Positions 1 to 9,088 of a DNA stretch of 64,000 nt are shown piece after piece. This DNA comes from Sphingobacterium paucimobilis HER1398. GTDB lineage: Bacteria; Bacteroidota; Bacteroidia; Sphingobacteriales; Sphingobacteriaceae. The translations under genes were made by a program, and so were the position numbers. The notes under the pieces were generated by a model that saw only the letters and a list, made by a program, of their open reading frames with translations, was not told the DNA's origin and did no database searches. Positions within the stretch are counted from its first letter, which is position 1; every line of letters begins with the position of its first letter. The stretch is from positions 491,339 to 555,338 of the forward strand of contig NZ_ATDL01000004.1 of the NCBI RefSeq assembly GCF_000416985.1, read 5' to 3'.

Positions 1-38
1 AGCATGCCTCTCCAACGTAATTCTTCTACAAAATTCAT
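1..38 (-). CDS. tyrS: Tyrosyl-tRNA synthetase, N-terminal fragment (cut by window edge)
   Basis: Only the first 12 complete codons are inside the window. On the minus strand, ATG at 38-36 opens MNFVEELRWRGM, which matches from memory the usual amino end of Bacteroidota tyrosyl-tRNA synthetase, the enzyme that charges tRNA-Tyr in the cytoplasm. No catalytic motif is visible because the gene runs off the left edge. It is divergent from the gene at 125. A TATCTTTG box lies 34 bases upstream on the same strand. The identification rests on a short peptide, so another protein with a similar start cannot be excluded. Confidence 0.75.
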   Translation of the reverse strand, partial: MNFVEELRWRGM

Positions 39-71
39 AACGATATGATTGTTTTTTTAATTATAAGATTG

Positions 72-79
72 CAAAGATA
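72..79 (-). promoter_or_regulatory. Likely -7 box of the tyrS promoter
   Basis: On the minus strand this reads TATCTTTG followed by C, a full match to the Bacteroidota -7 consensus TAnnTTTG. It lies about 34 bases before the tyrS start. No clear TTTG -33 element is seen 19-20 bases further upstream, so the call is moderate. Confidence 0.5.
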
Positions 80-124
80 AGATATTAAGCTGTATATTAC
101 GATAATTTAAGAGATACTCCTGCT

Positions 125-799
125 GTGAATTTTTTATCGCACTACTATTTTGAACGTTATGCCATAGAGCCTGAGCAGGTTTTGGGTGGGCTTTTGCCAG
201 ACTTGCTTAAGAATGTAGATAAAAAATACTCTTTTCAAATTCATAAATATGATGATATCCTAAACACTACCCCGAAGGCACACGCCATAACGGAGGGATG
301 GAGGCGTCATGTAGAAGTAGATCGTTTGTTCCATAATTCTGAGTTTTTTTATAAACATACGCATCAGTTGAGGCTAGCTATAGAAAAGGATATAGTTGAT
401 TTACCAATTAGGGCCTCTTTTCTTGCTCATATTGGATTGGAATTGCTTTTGGATCATGAGCTTATAGCGCATGATCTGCTCAATGTAGGCCGGCTGTACG
501 ACCATCTGGCTCACGTGGACAGAAAGGATGTATCATCTTACCTCCAACATTTGGGGAGGATAGATACTACACTTTTTTTTGATTTCTATGATCGCTTTCT
601 AGCCTCAAGATATATCTTTGACTATGCGAAAGTGGAGAATCTGCCACACGCTCTGTTCAATATATGTAGACGGATCTGGAAGTTTGAAGTGACCGAATGG
701 CATGTCCGAAGATTAGGAGAAAGCTTGGAAGAATACAGAGAGACGCAACTACAGGGATTTTTTGATATATATAGTTACCTTAGTCAACAATTAGAATAA
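125..799 (+). CDS. AcpH-like acyl carrier protein phosphodiesterase (DUF479 family)
   Basis: The 224-residue protein starts with GTG and opens MNFLSHYYF, like E. coli AcpH (MNFLAH). It has the family's G-G-L-L-P-D-x-x-K stretch near residues 21-29 and an R-R-H-x-x-x-D-x-x-F-H segment near residue 60, the pattern of a metal-dependent helical hydrolase of the HD type. AcpH removes the 4'-phosphopantetheine group from holo-acyl carrier protein; this activity has been shown for the E. coli enzyme, and its extension to this more distant homologue is inference. No signal peptide is seen, so it is cytoplasmic. It is followed 46 bases later by the permease gene on the same strand but has no evident functional link to it. 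Confidence 0.72.
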   Translation: MNFLSHYYFERYAIEPEQVLGGLLPDLLKNVDKKYSFQIHKYDDILNTTPKAHAITEGWRRHVEVDRLFHNSEFFYKHTHQLRLAIEKDIVDLPIRASFLAHIGLELLLDHELIAHDLLNVGRLYDHLAHVDRKDVSSYLQHLGRIDTTLFFDFYDRFLASRYIFDYAKVENLPHALFNICRRIWKFEVTEWHVRRLGESLEEYRETQLQGFFDIYSYLSQQLE

Positions 800-845
800 A
801 AAAGAACTTTCTCAGTTCCTCGATTTAACTTTTAAACTTAAAAAT

Positions 846-2546
846 ATGAAAAACCAACTTTTCAGAAAGAAAAGTGTTGATCAAATACTAATCGACTCGC
901 ATACACATGGCTCTGGTCTAGCTAAGATTTTAGGTGTCCGTGATTTAGTTTCTTTAGGTATCGCAGCCATAGTAGGTGCTGGTATCTTCAGCACGATTGG
1001 TCTTGCAGCGTATAATGGCGGGCCTGCTGTATCTCTTTTATTTGTTTTTGTTGCTTTTGCTTGTGTCTTTACTGCATTGTCCTATGCGCAGTTTGCAAGT
1101 ACGGTTCCTGTATCGGGTTCTGCGTATACCTATGCTTATGTCGCTTTTGGAGAGTTGTTCGCATGGATCATTGGTTGGGCCTTGGTCTTGGAGTATGCGG
1201 TGTCGAATATGGTGGTTGCCATTTCTTGGTCACAGTATTTTGTTTCGATGTGTGAAGGATTTGGAATCTATATCCCCAAATGGTTGACCATGGCACCTGG
1301 TTACGCTATCGAAGCACACGAAAAGATGTTACAGGTTGGAGCAGACAAGTTGACGGGAATAGATAGAATAGCTTTAGAAGCCTATAATACAGCACCTAAG
1401 CTTGGAGATCTGCCGATCGTTTTCGATTTGCCTGCAGGGTTAATTACCGTTTTGGTGACATGGCTGGTCTATATCGGTATTAAGGAATCTCAACGGGCTA
1501 GTAATATTATGGTAATGATCAAGATAGGGATAATTATTGCAGTGATATTAGGGGGAGCTTTTTTTATAAAGCCTGAGAACTGGACGCCATTTGCTCCCAA
1601 TGGAATGGGAGGGGTATTAAGTGGTATCGCTGCGGTATTCTTTGCATTTATTGGATTTGACTCTATTTCTACTACGGCAGAAGAGTGTAAAAACCCGCAA
1701 AGGGACTTGCCCAAAGCAATGATCTATTGTTTAATAATATGTGCGGTGTTATATGTTCTTATCACTTTGGTGCTTACAGGTATGGTCAATTATACGGATC
1801 TAAATGTTAAGGATCCTTTGGCGTATGTATTCCAGTATGTGGGATTTGATCATATGGCAGGAATTATATCAGTGACTTCTGTCATTGCTATAACGAGTGC
1901 ATTACTTGTTTTTCAATTGGCGCAACCCCGTATATGGATGACCATGAGTAGAGATGGGTTGTTATGGAAGAAGTTTGCGACTATCCATCCAAAGTATAAA
2001 ACTCCCTCTTTTGCGACTTTGGTGACCGGCGTGGTTGTCGCGGTGCCAGCTCTATTTTTCAAAATGGACTTTTTTGTTGATCTTACTTCTGTAGGGACAT
2101 TTTTTGCCTTTATCTTAGTCTGTGGTGGTGTGCTCTATATGGATAAGACGGGGCTTTCTAAAAAATCTAAATTTAAAGTGCCCTATATCAACGGAAAATA
2201 TCTGGTTGGTATTGGGTTTATTGTTGCTGTCGCGTTGATGTTTGTCTACGGGCAGGACAGTCTTCGGGAGTGGCAAACATTGGGAACGAAAGATGTAATC
2301 ATACACAAGTCGTTAGTAGTGGTGTTTTGGGGAACGTGGTTGGTTTTAAGTATTTTGAGCTTTAAACAGAGTTTTTCCTTGTTGCCTGTTACTGGTATTT
2401 TGGTTAATCTCTATCTGATGAGTGAATTAGGAGCTAGCAATTGGATTATCTTTGTTATTTGGCTAGCGATAGGGTTGTTAATTTACTTTATGTACGGCTA
2501 TAAGCATTCGAAGTTGAATAAGGATTCTGTTAGTAAAGAATTATAA
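846..2546 (+). CDS. APC-superfamily amino acid permease
   Basis: This 566-residue integral membrane protein has the APC signature G-A-G-I-F at about residues 44-48 in the first membrane helix, followed by 11 or more further hydrophobic segments. A conserved G-F-D-S-I-S-T-T-A-E-E-x-x-N-P-Q-R-D-L-P block lies near residue 275, typical of the cationic amino acid transporter/YfnA-like branch. It probably imports an amino acid across the inner membrane by proton symport or exchange. The substrate cannot be told from sequence. There is an insertion with a short helix-poor loop around residues 150-190 between two membrane segments, which is common in Bacteroidota members. It ends in a hairpin shared with the convergent kup gene. 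Confidence 0.88.
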   Translation: MKNQLFRKKSVDQILIDSHTHGSGLAKILGVRDLVSLGIAAIVGAGIFSTIGLAAYNGGPAVSLLFVFVAFACVFTALSYAQFASTVPVSGSAYTYAYVAFGELFAWIIGWALVLEYAVSNMVVAISWSQYFVSMCEGFGIYIPKWLTMAPGYAIEAHEKMLQVGADKLTGIDRIALEAYNTAPKLGDLPIVFDLPAGLITVLVTWLVYIGIKESQRASNIMVMIKIGIIIAVILGGAFFIKPENWTPFAPNGMGGVLSGIAAVFFAFIGFDSISTTAEECKNPQRDLPKAMIYCLIICAVLYVLITLVLTGMVNYTDLNVKDPLAYVFQYVGFDHMAGIISVTSVIAITSALLVFQLAQPRIWMTMSRDGLLWKKFATIHPKYKTPSFATLVTGVVVAVPALFFKMDFFVDLTSVGTFFAFILVCGGVLYMDKTGLSKKSKFKVPYINGKYLVGIGFIVAVALMFVYGQDSLREWQTLGTKDVIIHKSLVVVFWGTWLVLSILSFKQSFSLLPVTGILVNLYLMSELGASNWIIFVIWLAIGLLIYFMYGYKHSKLNKDSVSKEL

Positions 2547-2551
2547 AGTAA

Positions 2552-2583
2552 ATAGGCCACGTAGCAATCGCTACATGGCCTAT
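2552..2583. terminator. Hairpin between convergent permease and kup genes
   Basis: A 14-base arm (ATAGGCCACGTAGC) pairs with its partner across an AATC loop with one mismatch. It sits between the stop codons of two convergent genes. There is no long T tract on either side, so efficiency is uncertain. Confidence 0.6.
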
Positions 2584-2593
2584 CTACTTCATA

Positions 2594-4537
2594 CTATTTT
2601 AATCTTCTTAACTTTATATTTTCGGTATTGGGTATGTTAAGAGGTACGCGCTCTAATGTTACAAAACTGCTGTCTAGACCAAACCCCTTTTCTTCGCTCA
2701 AACTAAAGTGCTTGAGGATTTTGTAGATCTCCATGATAATGCGGTCTCCCCAGCTCAGATCGCTAGTTCTAGAAAAGACTTTCTCGAGTACGACGAAATT
2801 AAAATCACCAGTTATTTTGTGTTCTTTTAGCGTTTCATATTGACTTGTGATATCGATTTCACCTTTATTGACCATGTCTTCAACAACTTTTCTGAAAAGT
2901 AAACTTATTTTTTGTTCTTCTCTGAAACCAAGTTTGAAATCGATCCGGATCAGTTTGCCTGGAATGAGCTGCTTCACGGTATAGTCTCTAGCGTGTGGAG
3001 TGTCCATTACATCCACATGGACTAACCAATACACGTCTGCTCTTTTTGGCTTTTTATTGATGAGAGAGTAGATTATTTTTGTTTCTATTTCTTCCACATT
3101 GTTAGCACTGGTAAGATATACTAATTGAGAGGCAAAAGTGGGGACAGATTTGTCTTCACTAAGTTTAGATAGGATCGGATAATATTTTTTGATGTCGTCA
3201 AATCTTACAAATCTATTTTTTATTTTCCGAGCATTGTACCAAGCAAACATGACCGTGAATATACTACAGGCCAAAATAAGCGTTAACCATCCACCATGAG
3301 CTATTTTGACACCATTACCCATCAAAAAACCAATCTCAATGGTGAAATATACAGAGGCAAATAGTATAATCCATATTTTATTAATACGTTTTCTCATCAT
3401 AAAAAAGATGACCAATATCGTTGTAGATAGGAAAGTAAGATTGATTGCTAATCCATAAGCAGCCTCCATATTGCTTGATTTTTGAAAAATGGCGATGACC
3501 AACATACAGCCCATAAACAAGATGAGGTTGATGGATGGAACATAGAGCTGTCCCTTTTGATCACTGGGATATCTAATGGTCACTTTGGGCCAGATGTTAA
3601 GCCTTACAGCTTCAGAAATCAACGTATAAGACCCTGAAATCATAGCCTGGCTAGCAATGACTGCGGCTATGGTCGCAATAGTGATACCGTAGATTAAAAA
3701 CCAATCTGGCATAATCGAATAAAAAGGATTCCGTTCCCCTAAGACAGATCCCTCATGCATAATAAGCCAGGCTCCTTGTCCAAAATAATTAAGTATTAGA
3801 CTGAGCTTGACAAAAATCCAACTAACTCGAATATTTGATTTGCCACAATGCCCCATATCCGAATATAATGCCTCTGCCCCTGTGGTACAGAGAAAGATCG
3901 CTCCGAGGATGAATAGCGCATCTGGGTAGTGTATGATGGTCTCAAGTGCGTAGTAAGGGTTTAGTGCCATGATGACTTCGGGTGCATAGTGTATATAGGA
4001 TAGCCCCAGCACACCAATTGTACTAAACCAAACTAACATGAGTGGACCGAATACGCGACCAACAATTGAGGTTCCGAATCGTTGGATAAGGAAGAGAAGA
4101 GAAATAATTAGCACCACTACTGGCACTGTTGGAAAGGAGGGGTTGTGGATTGCTAATCCCTCTATTGCTGTAGATATAGTGATTGCAGGGGTAATCATAC
4201 CGTCGGCCAATAACGTCGAGGCCCCAATAATAGCAGGTATGATGAGCCATTTTGCTTTTCTACGGACGAGCGAGTATAGGGATAATATTCCCCCCTCTCC
4301 TTTATTGTCTGCATTTAATGTGATTAAGACATACTTGATCGTGGTCTGTAGTGTCAGCGTCCAAAAAACACAGGAAATACTCCCGATAACTAGATTCTTG
4401 TCAATGGTCCCTTGATTAAAAATAGCCTTAAAGACGTAGAGTGGGGATGTGCCGATATCGCCAAATATAATGCCTAAGGAGATGAGTAGGCCGCCCATAC
4501 TAAGGCGATTCAGTGTGTGTTTATGGTCTGAGCCCAT
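2594..4537 (-). CDS. kup: Kup-type potassium uptake protein
   Basis: The protein has the Kup hallmark G-D-I-G-T-S-P-L-Y-V-F in its first membrane helix, about 12 hydrophobic segments over the first 430 residues and a hydrophilic C-terminal cytoplasmic domain of about 200 residues. Kup (TrkD) takes up K+ across the inner membrane with protons. I chose ATG at 4537 (MGSDHKHTLNRLS, 647 residues), because the frame open further upstream begins with TTG at 4576 and adds 13 residues not usual for the family. It converges with the amino-acid permease gene and stands alone as a transcription unit. Nothing in the sequence shows its regulation. Confidence 0.92.
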   Translation of the reverse strand: MGSDHKHTLNRLSMGGLLISLGIIFGDIGTSPLYVFKAIFNQGTIDKNLVIGSISCVFWTLTLQTTIKYVLITLNADNKGEGGILSLYSLVRRKAKWLIIPAIIGASTLLADGMITPAITISTAIEGLAIHNPSFPTVPVVVLIISLLFLIQRFGTSIVGRVFGPLMLVWFSTIGVLGLSYIHYAPEVIMALNPYYALETIIHYPDALFILGAIFLCTTGAEALYSDMGHCGKSNIRVSWIFVKLSLILNYFGQGAWLIMHEGSVLGERNPFYSIMPDWFLIYGITIATIAAVIASQAMISGSYTLISEAVRLNIWPKVTIRYPSDQKGQLYVPSINLILFMGCMLVIAIFQKSSNMEAAYGLAINLTFLSTTILVIFFMMRKRINKIWIILFASVYFTIEIGFLMGNGVKIAHGGWLTLILACSIFTVMFAWYNARKIKNRFVRFDDIKKYYPILSKLSEDKSVPTFASQLVYLTSANNVEEIETKIIYSLINKKPKRADVYWLVHVDVMDTPHARDYTVKQLIPGKLIRIDFKLGFREEQKISLLFRKVVEDMVNKGEIDITSQYETLKEHKITGDFNFVVLEKVFSRTSDLSWGDRIIMEIYKILKHFSLSEEKGFGLDSSFVTLERVPLNIPNTENIKLRRLK

Positions 4538-4673
4538 AGGTGTTTTTACAGTGTTACTTTTAAAATATGGTGCCAATATAGAGCAAAATACTGATGTAAC
4601 GAATTTTCTTGTTAAAAATTGTTAAAAGCCAGAAAAAAAAGTAAAAATGATGCCTAGCTAGGTCTAAAAAAAC

Positions 4674-4681
4674 TAACTTTG
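4674..4681 (+). promoter_or_regulatory. Possible -7 box for the sorting-domain gene
   Basis: TAACTTTG matches TAnnTTTG and lies 73 bases before the start at 4755. No TTTG is found at the expected -33 position, so support is partial. Confidence 0.4.
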
Positions 4682-4754
4682 TATTAGGAAGTGTGATTCA
4701 GATTATTTAGATTTGACTAAACCATTTCCAATTACTCATTGTCTAAATTAAATA

Positions 4755-5171
4755 ATGCAAATAAAGATTCATACATACGTTAAAATAATATGCACAGGTT
4801 TACTGATGTTGGCCTCGGTGTATGTTGCCCATGCATATGGGAGCAACGTAAGACATGGAGCTTATAATAATGTGTTTTCTATAGAATCTAAGGATCAAGG
4901 CAGTGAAAAGGTAATTACGAACGTAAAAGTGATGTACAACCCGGTTGCTGAGCAGATAAGTACATCGTTTAAGTTGACAAAGCAAAACAATGTTTCCATT
5001 AAACTGATGGATGCTTTGGGAAATGAAGTGCTTAATTTATCCAATTCTCCTCTTGATGCAGGAACTCATAATCTTTCTTTCGAGACTGGGGGCAAAGTGT
5101 CTGCTGGTTTTTATTTTGTAAGAGTTAGTTCTGGTACAGAAACCGTTGTAAAACGGGTGTCAATCCGCTAA
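4755..5171 (+). CDS. Small secreted protein consisting almost only of a type IX secretion sorting domain
   Basis: The 138-residue protein has a signal peptide (residues about 1-27, ending near A-H-A) and then a C-terminal region of about 85 residues that looks like a type A T9SS C-terminal sorting domain: x-Y-N-P-V near residue 60, a central I-K-L-x-D-A-L-G-N-E-V, then L-x-x-G-x-H-x-x-S-F and S-A-G-F-Y-F-V-R-V, ending K-R-V-S-I-R. Such domains send cargo through the type IX secretion system to the cell surface. Here only about 30 residues separate the two signals, so there is almost no cargo. It could be a stress or adhesion peptide, or a remnant of a larger gene. No operon partner is apparent. 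Confidence 0.75.
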   Translation: MQIKIHTYVKIICTGLLMLASVYVAHAYGSNVRHGAYNNVFSIESKDQGSEKVITNVKVMYNPVAEQISTSFKLTKQNNVSIKLMDALGNEVLNLSNSPLDAGTHNLSFETGGKVSAGFYFVRVSSGTETVVKRVSIR

Positions 5172-5208
5172 AACATTAGTGTTCCGTATATATACCTTTA
5201 ATCTGATT

Positions 5209-5667
5209 TTAGGGTTTGATAAAATTGGATTTAGGAGATGTTTTTTTGCGGTTTAGAGTAAGTGTCTTTTTTTTGTAGTTTATTATTCCCCCATAGTTTA
5301 ATAGAATATCTCCCCCTAACACGCCTACTATAGGAGGTAATTGCATCTGACTATAAGCATAATTGATAGTTGATAAGTCTAAAATGGCGACTTCTAGCGG
5401 TTTTGAGATCCAATCTTGGATGTTGAATTGGAGAATAGTTGTTTCACTTCTCATTTCATTCGTACCCAAACCCGTTGATAAAAGGTCTGAAGTGATGAAG
5501 GAGGTTTCCGGAATTCCGGATTCTAACAACATGCTCTTGTCGAAGACCGTTTTGCTAGCCCCCGTGTCTACAACCATTTTGTGAACTGCACCAGATATAT
5601 TTACTTCTATAAGTATGTGAAAGCCTTCTTCCTCCAATTGGAGGAGCTCTAAAGGAATAATATGCAT
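5209..5667 (-). CDS. Retropepsin-like (clan AA) aspartic protease
   Basis: The 152-residue protein carries the catalytic motif V-V-D-T-G-A-S-K-T-V-F near residues 28-38 and a late hydrophobic-G-G-D-I-L motif (G-V-L-G-G-D-I-L) near residue 122, the layout of a single-domain retropepsin that would act as a dimer. I placed the start at ATG 5667 (MHIIPLELLQLEEEGFHIL); the frame opens further up to 5700 but the extra 11 residues are not typical. No signal peptide is seen. Related small proteins are widespread in Bacteroidota, and their substrates are not known to me. It lies just downstream of mdh on the same strand and may be co-transcribed with it (63-base gap). Confidence 0.75.
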   Translation of the reverse strand: MHIIPLELLQLEEEGFHILIEVNISGAVHKMVVDTGASKTVFDKSMLLESGIPETSFITSDLLSTGLGTNEMRSETTILQFNIQDWISKPLEVAILDLSTINYAYSQMQLPPIVGVLGGDILLNYGGIINYKKKTLTLNRKKTSPKSNFIKP

Positions 5668-5730
5668 GTATATGTTTTCTGCCAGCAACGTTATATACAT
5701 TGCTGACGTTAATAGAGAGTGAAAATGAGC

Positions 5731-6669
5731 TTAAATAATGTTATTGTCTTTGAGTACGGTATTCATATTACGTACGGCCTCGCTGCTAGCTTTAAAAGAA
5801 ACTTGTTCTTCTTCTGAAAGTATTAACGGTACGATTCTATCCCAGCCATTTTTGTTGATGATAACAGGTACTCCTATATTAATATCCTTTTCCCCCATTT
5901 CTCCTTCAAGATATACAGATGCGGTGAAGAGTTTATTTTCATTCAGCACAATACTTTTGACCATAGCTGCGGTCGCTGCTCCTGGAGCATACCAAGCCGA
6001 AGTACCTATCAGTGCCGTTAATGTGGCTCCACCGACCATAGTTTTCTTGACGATGTCTGCTTGTTCTTCTTCTGACAAGAATTGTGTTACAGGGATGCTG
6101 TTCCAGGTTGCTTTTTGTATCAATGGAATCATGGTGGTATCGCCATGCCCACCTATGACAATAGCATTTAAATCAGAAGGAGAGGCATTCAGTTTGGTTG
6201 CTAACTGAAATTTAAAACGGGCTGAGTCTAATGCTCCTCCCATACCGATTATTCTATTTTTAGGAAGACCACTTGATTTTAAGGCTAGATAGGTCATTGT
6301 ATCCATCGGGTTTGAAACCACAAGGATAATGATTTCAGGAGAATGTTTTACTAGGTTTTCTACAACAGACTTTACAATGTTAGCATTTGTTCCAATTAGT
6401 TCTTCTCGAGTCATACCTGGTTTACGGGGGATACCTGAAGTGATGACAGCGACACTGCTCCCTGCTGTTTGTAGATAATCATTGGTAACACCTTTTATTT
6501 TTGTATCAAAGCCAAGTAGTGCTGCTGTCTGCATCATGTCTTGTGCTTTGCCTTCGGCGACGCCTTCTTTTATATCTAATAGTACAACCTCTTCCGCAAA
6601 ATTGGCTCTTGCAATATTATCAGCTGTAGTGGCTCCTACGGCTCCGGCTCCTATGATCGTTATCTTCAT
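5731..6669 (-). CDS. mdh: Malate dehydrogenase
   Basis: The 312-residue protein oxidises malate to oxaloacetate with NAD+ in the citric acid cycle. It has the dinucleotide fold G-A-G-A-V-G at residues 7-12 and an acidic residue after the second strand (D32) that favours NAD. Arg82 and Arg88 lie in the substrate-binding P-R-K-P-G-M-T-R loop, Asn120 is in V-S-N-P, Arg151 binds substrate and His175 in G-G-H-G-D is the catalytic base. Two substrate arginines with the 82/88 spacing and the methionine-containing loop fit malate rather than lactate dehydrogenase. The length matches the LDH-like MDH family. The start ATG at 6669 gives the expected MKITIIGAG beginning. Confidence 0.95.
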   Translation of the reverse strand: MKITIIGAGAVGATTADNIARANFAEEVVLLDIKEGVAEGKAQDMMQTAALLGFDTKIKGVTNDYLQTAGSSVAVITSGIPRKPGMTREELIGTNANIVKSVVENLVKHSPEIIILVVSNPMDTMTYLALKSSGLPKNRIIGMGGALDSARFKFQLATKLNASPSDLNAIVIGGHGDTTMIPLIQKATWNSIPVTQFLSEEEQADIVKKTMVGGATLTALIGTSAWYAPGAATAAMVKSIVLNENKLFTASVYLEGEMGEKDINIGVPVIINKNGWDRIVPLILSEEEQVSFKASSEAVRNMNTVLKDNNII

Positions 6670-6775
6670 TGGTTTTCAAGTTTAGCGTATGTGTAATAAT
6701 TAAATTTACTTAATATTACTTGTTTAAAAAAGAATTTGATTCAAAAAATGCATTATGAAGGGTAATGACAATAAC

Positions 6776-9088
6776 TTAAAAAGGATATCCAATTGCTAGG
6801 TTGAAGATCAGGTTATCTCTTCTCCATTTGGAACTTTTTAGATCGATGTCTTTAAATACCCAACGATCTCCCTTGGGAAGATAGGGAATTCTAAATGGCA
6901 TAGCAAAATCTGTACGTATGATCAAAAAGTCAAAATCAAAACGAAGACCAGCACCGCCACCAACAGCAAGTTCAGTTATGAAATCCTTGGATAGCTGTCC
7001 GCCCGGCTTATTACTATCTGGCCTTTGTAGCCAAACATTCCCAGCATCTACGAAAGCAGCCCAGTGGACAAAACCAGCAAGCTTGGAACGGTATTCTGTA
7101 TTCAATTCCAACTTGTAATCTCCTGTTTGGTCGGCAAAAAAGTTATTGGCTCCTATGTTTTCAGGGGCGGATGAACCTGGACCAACAGCTCTAGCCCGGA
7201 AGGCTCGTAATCCATTTGGACCACCGCTATAATATTGCTTGAGGTAAGGGAGAGAATAAGAGTTGCCATAGGAATAACTGGTCCCTATCATCAGTCGGGA
7301 TGCCAATTGGGCATCTTTGCCCAATTTCATATAATGTCTGAAATCACCTTCAATACGTACAAATTGGCTATAGACTGTACCAAACAGGGTACGGGTTTCA
7401 TCTTTTTTATAGCTTGCTCCTTGAATCAATCCGAGCACGTTCCCAGAAAGATTAACTCCTCCTTTAAAATAAAAAGTATGCTTCAAGTTTTGATCCATGG
7501 AGTTGGTAAATGTATAGGTATAGTTAGGGCCAAAGGAAAATTGGGGGTCTACAATACGTTTTAAAGTAGGTACTGTATCCATTTGAGCTTGATAATCATC
7601 CGATATATTCCGCGGTTGTACATATATGATTTCTGCTAATGTAAGATCATGTTGTTTTTGATCATTTTCTTTCCACATGTAACCATAACTCAGAGTAGAA
7701 GAGTTAAGGACATATGCTGTCCGCCTATTCAAAAATTCGTATCCTAGTTTTAGGTAGGTTTTGGGAATGAATCGTTTTGAAGGTGCCCATTTGTAGGGGG
7801 ATAACAAACGAGGCCATGTGATGGCCATTTCAGCTCCATATCTATAGTACGCCGAATTTAAATTGACTTTTCCTCCTGTCTGAGTTTCATATCCACCGAA
7901 GACGTTAAGAGTAACTGTTTCGGCTCCTTTAAATGCGTTGCGTAGGGTCCATGTGACATTAGCTTCGGATCCATTGTATACCGTAGCTGTCTTTCCTAAA
8001 ATTTCGAATCTCAACGATTTTTTAGGAAGCGGCGTAAGGTAGTAGTAGACATCCAAGGTATTGGCAGAATCAGGGCTGTTTTCAAAATTGTTTTTAACGA
8101 ATTTAAAGGTATTCAGATTGACCAAATGATTGATGGTCTGATTGTGATCATGCCTGTTGTATAGTTCGCCTTTTTCAAAGAAAATATGATTGGCCAAAAC
8201 TTTCTTTCGAAAAGTATTCTGTGGGTCTATAAAATAGATACCATTATTAAAAGCCTCCATATTCCTAGAACTTCTACGTGTATACCCTTGTGAGCCTAGT
8301 GTATAGTTGGGATAGACGTAGATGTTGCCTATATGTTGTGGCTCTTTGGCTTGTTTTGTAGTTTCGGGCTTTATTGTTACATACATGTCTACCTTATGGT
8401 TTCCAATCGTGCTGTCTACCTCAACTAAGATGTTGTCCGGATTGAAATAATAGTAACCTTTATTTTTAAGAAGATTGTCAATTCGTTCGCGTTCACTGAT
8501 AATGACATCAAGATTATAATTCGCTCCTTTCTTTAGTAAAGAACCTTCTTTGACGGAAAGTATATCGTGGCCGATATGAGAGAGGGAGTCTATACTATAA
8601 CGAAGCGAATTGATTCGATATATCTTACGTGGTATCGCCGTGTAGAGCACGCTGGCATACCTTCCTTTTATAATAGTATCCGAGCTGACAGATGCATTAA
8701 AGAAACCTATATTTTCCATACGGTTGCGTAGCAAATTTTCATTGTATTCGCGATTAACGTCACTTAGTAAAACTGGAGCTTCACCTTGCTTTTTTAAAAA
8801 ATTTCGGATAAGGTTTTTGCTAGTATCATAACCACCTCCCATATTCCAGAATAATAGTTTCCATGGTACACCTAAAGCTTTCTTATTGGGTTTTGGTAAA
8901 AGAAGAGCCTCTAAGCGTTCTTCAAAGGCTAGTTTTCGTTGCGGGTTAATGGCTGTGTCTAGTTTTAAATCGACTTTACCACCGGTATATAGTTTTTCGC
9001 CTTCGGCAATGTACTTGGTAGAATTACAAGAAAACAATAGGGTAATAAATAATATCGATAAGATTGCTAATGTGATTTTACTGCGCAT
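6776..9088 (-). CDS. tamL: TamL-type outer membrane lipoprotein (TamA/BamA-like beta-barrel)
   Basis: The 770-residue protein starts at ATG 9088 and has a lipoprotein signal peptide ending in a lipobox (L-L-F-S-C, Cys near residue 20). POTRA-like repeats follow (about residues 100-370), and then an Omp85-type 16-strand barrel with Y-Y-x-G-G-P-N-G-L-R-A-F near residue 635, the conserved lid-loop region, and an aromatic C terminus (Y-P-F). TamL is the lipid-anchored TamA relative of Bacteroidota and works with TamB in outer-membrane protein or lipid transport. The start overlaps the tamB stop by 11 bases, so translation is probably coupled. A start 20 codons earlier would lie deep in tamB and add a non-signal sequence, so I rejected it. 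Confidence 0.88.
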   Translation of the reverse strand: MRSKITLAILSILFITLLFSCNSTKYIAEGEKLYTGGKVDLKLDTAINPQRKLAFEERLEALLLPKPNKKALGVPWKLLFWNMGGGYDTSKNLIRNFLKKQGEAPVLLSDVNREYNENLLRNRMENIGFFNASVSSDTIIKGRYASVLYTAIPRKIYRINSLRYSIDSLSHIGHDILSVKEGSLLKKGANYNLDVIISERERIDNLLKNKGYYYFNPDNILVEVDSTIGNHKVDMYVTIKPETTKQAKEPQHIGNIYVYPNYTLGSQGYTRRSSRNMEAFNNGIYFIDPQNTFRKKVLANHIFFEKGELYNRHDHNQTINHLVNLNTFKFVKNNFENSPDSANTLDVYYYLTPLPKKSLRFEILGKTATVYNGSEANVTWTLRNAFKGAETVTLNVFGGYETQTGGKVNLNSAYYRYGAEMAITWPRLLSPYKWAPSKRFIPKTYLKLGYEFLNRRTAYVLNSSTLSYGYMWKENDQKQHDLTLAEIIYVQPRNISDDYQAQMDTVPTLKRIVDPQFSFGPNYTYTFTNSMDQNLKHTFYFKGGVNLSGNVLGLIQGASYKKDETRTLFGTVYSQFVRIEGDFRHYMKLGKDAQLASRLMIGTSYSYGNSYSLPYLKQYYSGGPNGLRAFRARAVGPGSSAPENIGANNFFADQTGDYKLELNTEYRSKLAGFVHWAAFVDAGNVWLQRPDSNKPGGQLSKDFITELAVGGGAGLRFDFDFLIIRTDFAMPFRIPYLPKGDRWVFKDIDLKSSKWRRDNLIFNLAIGYPF

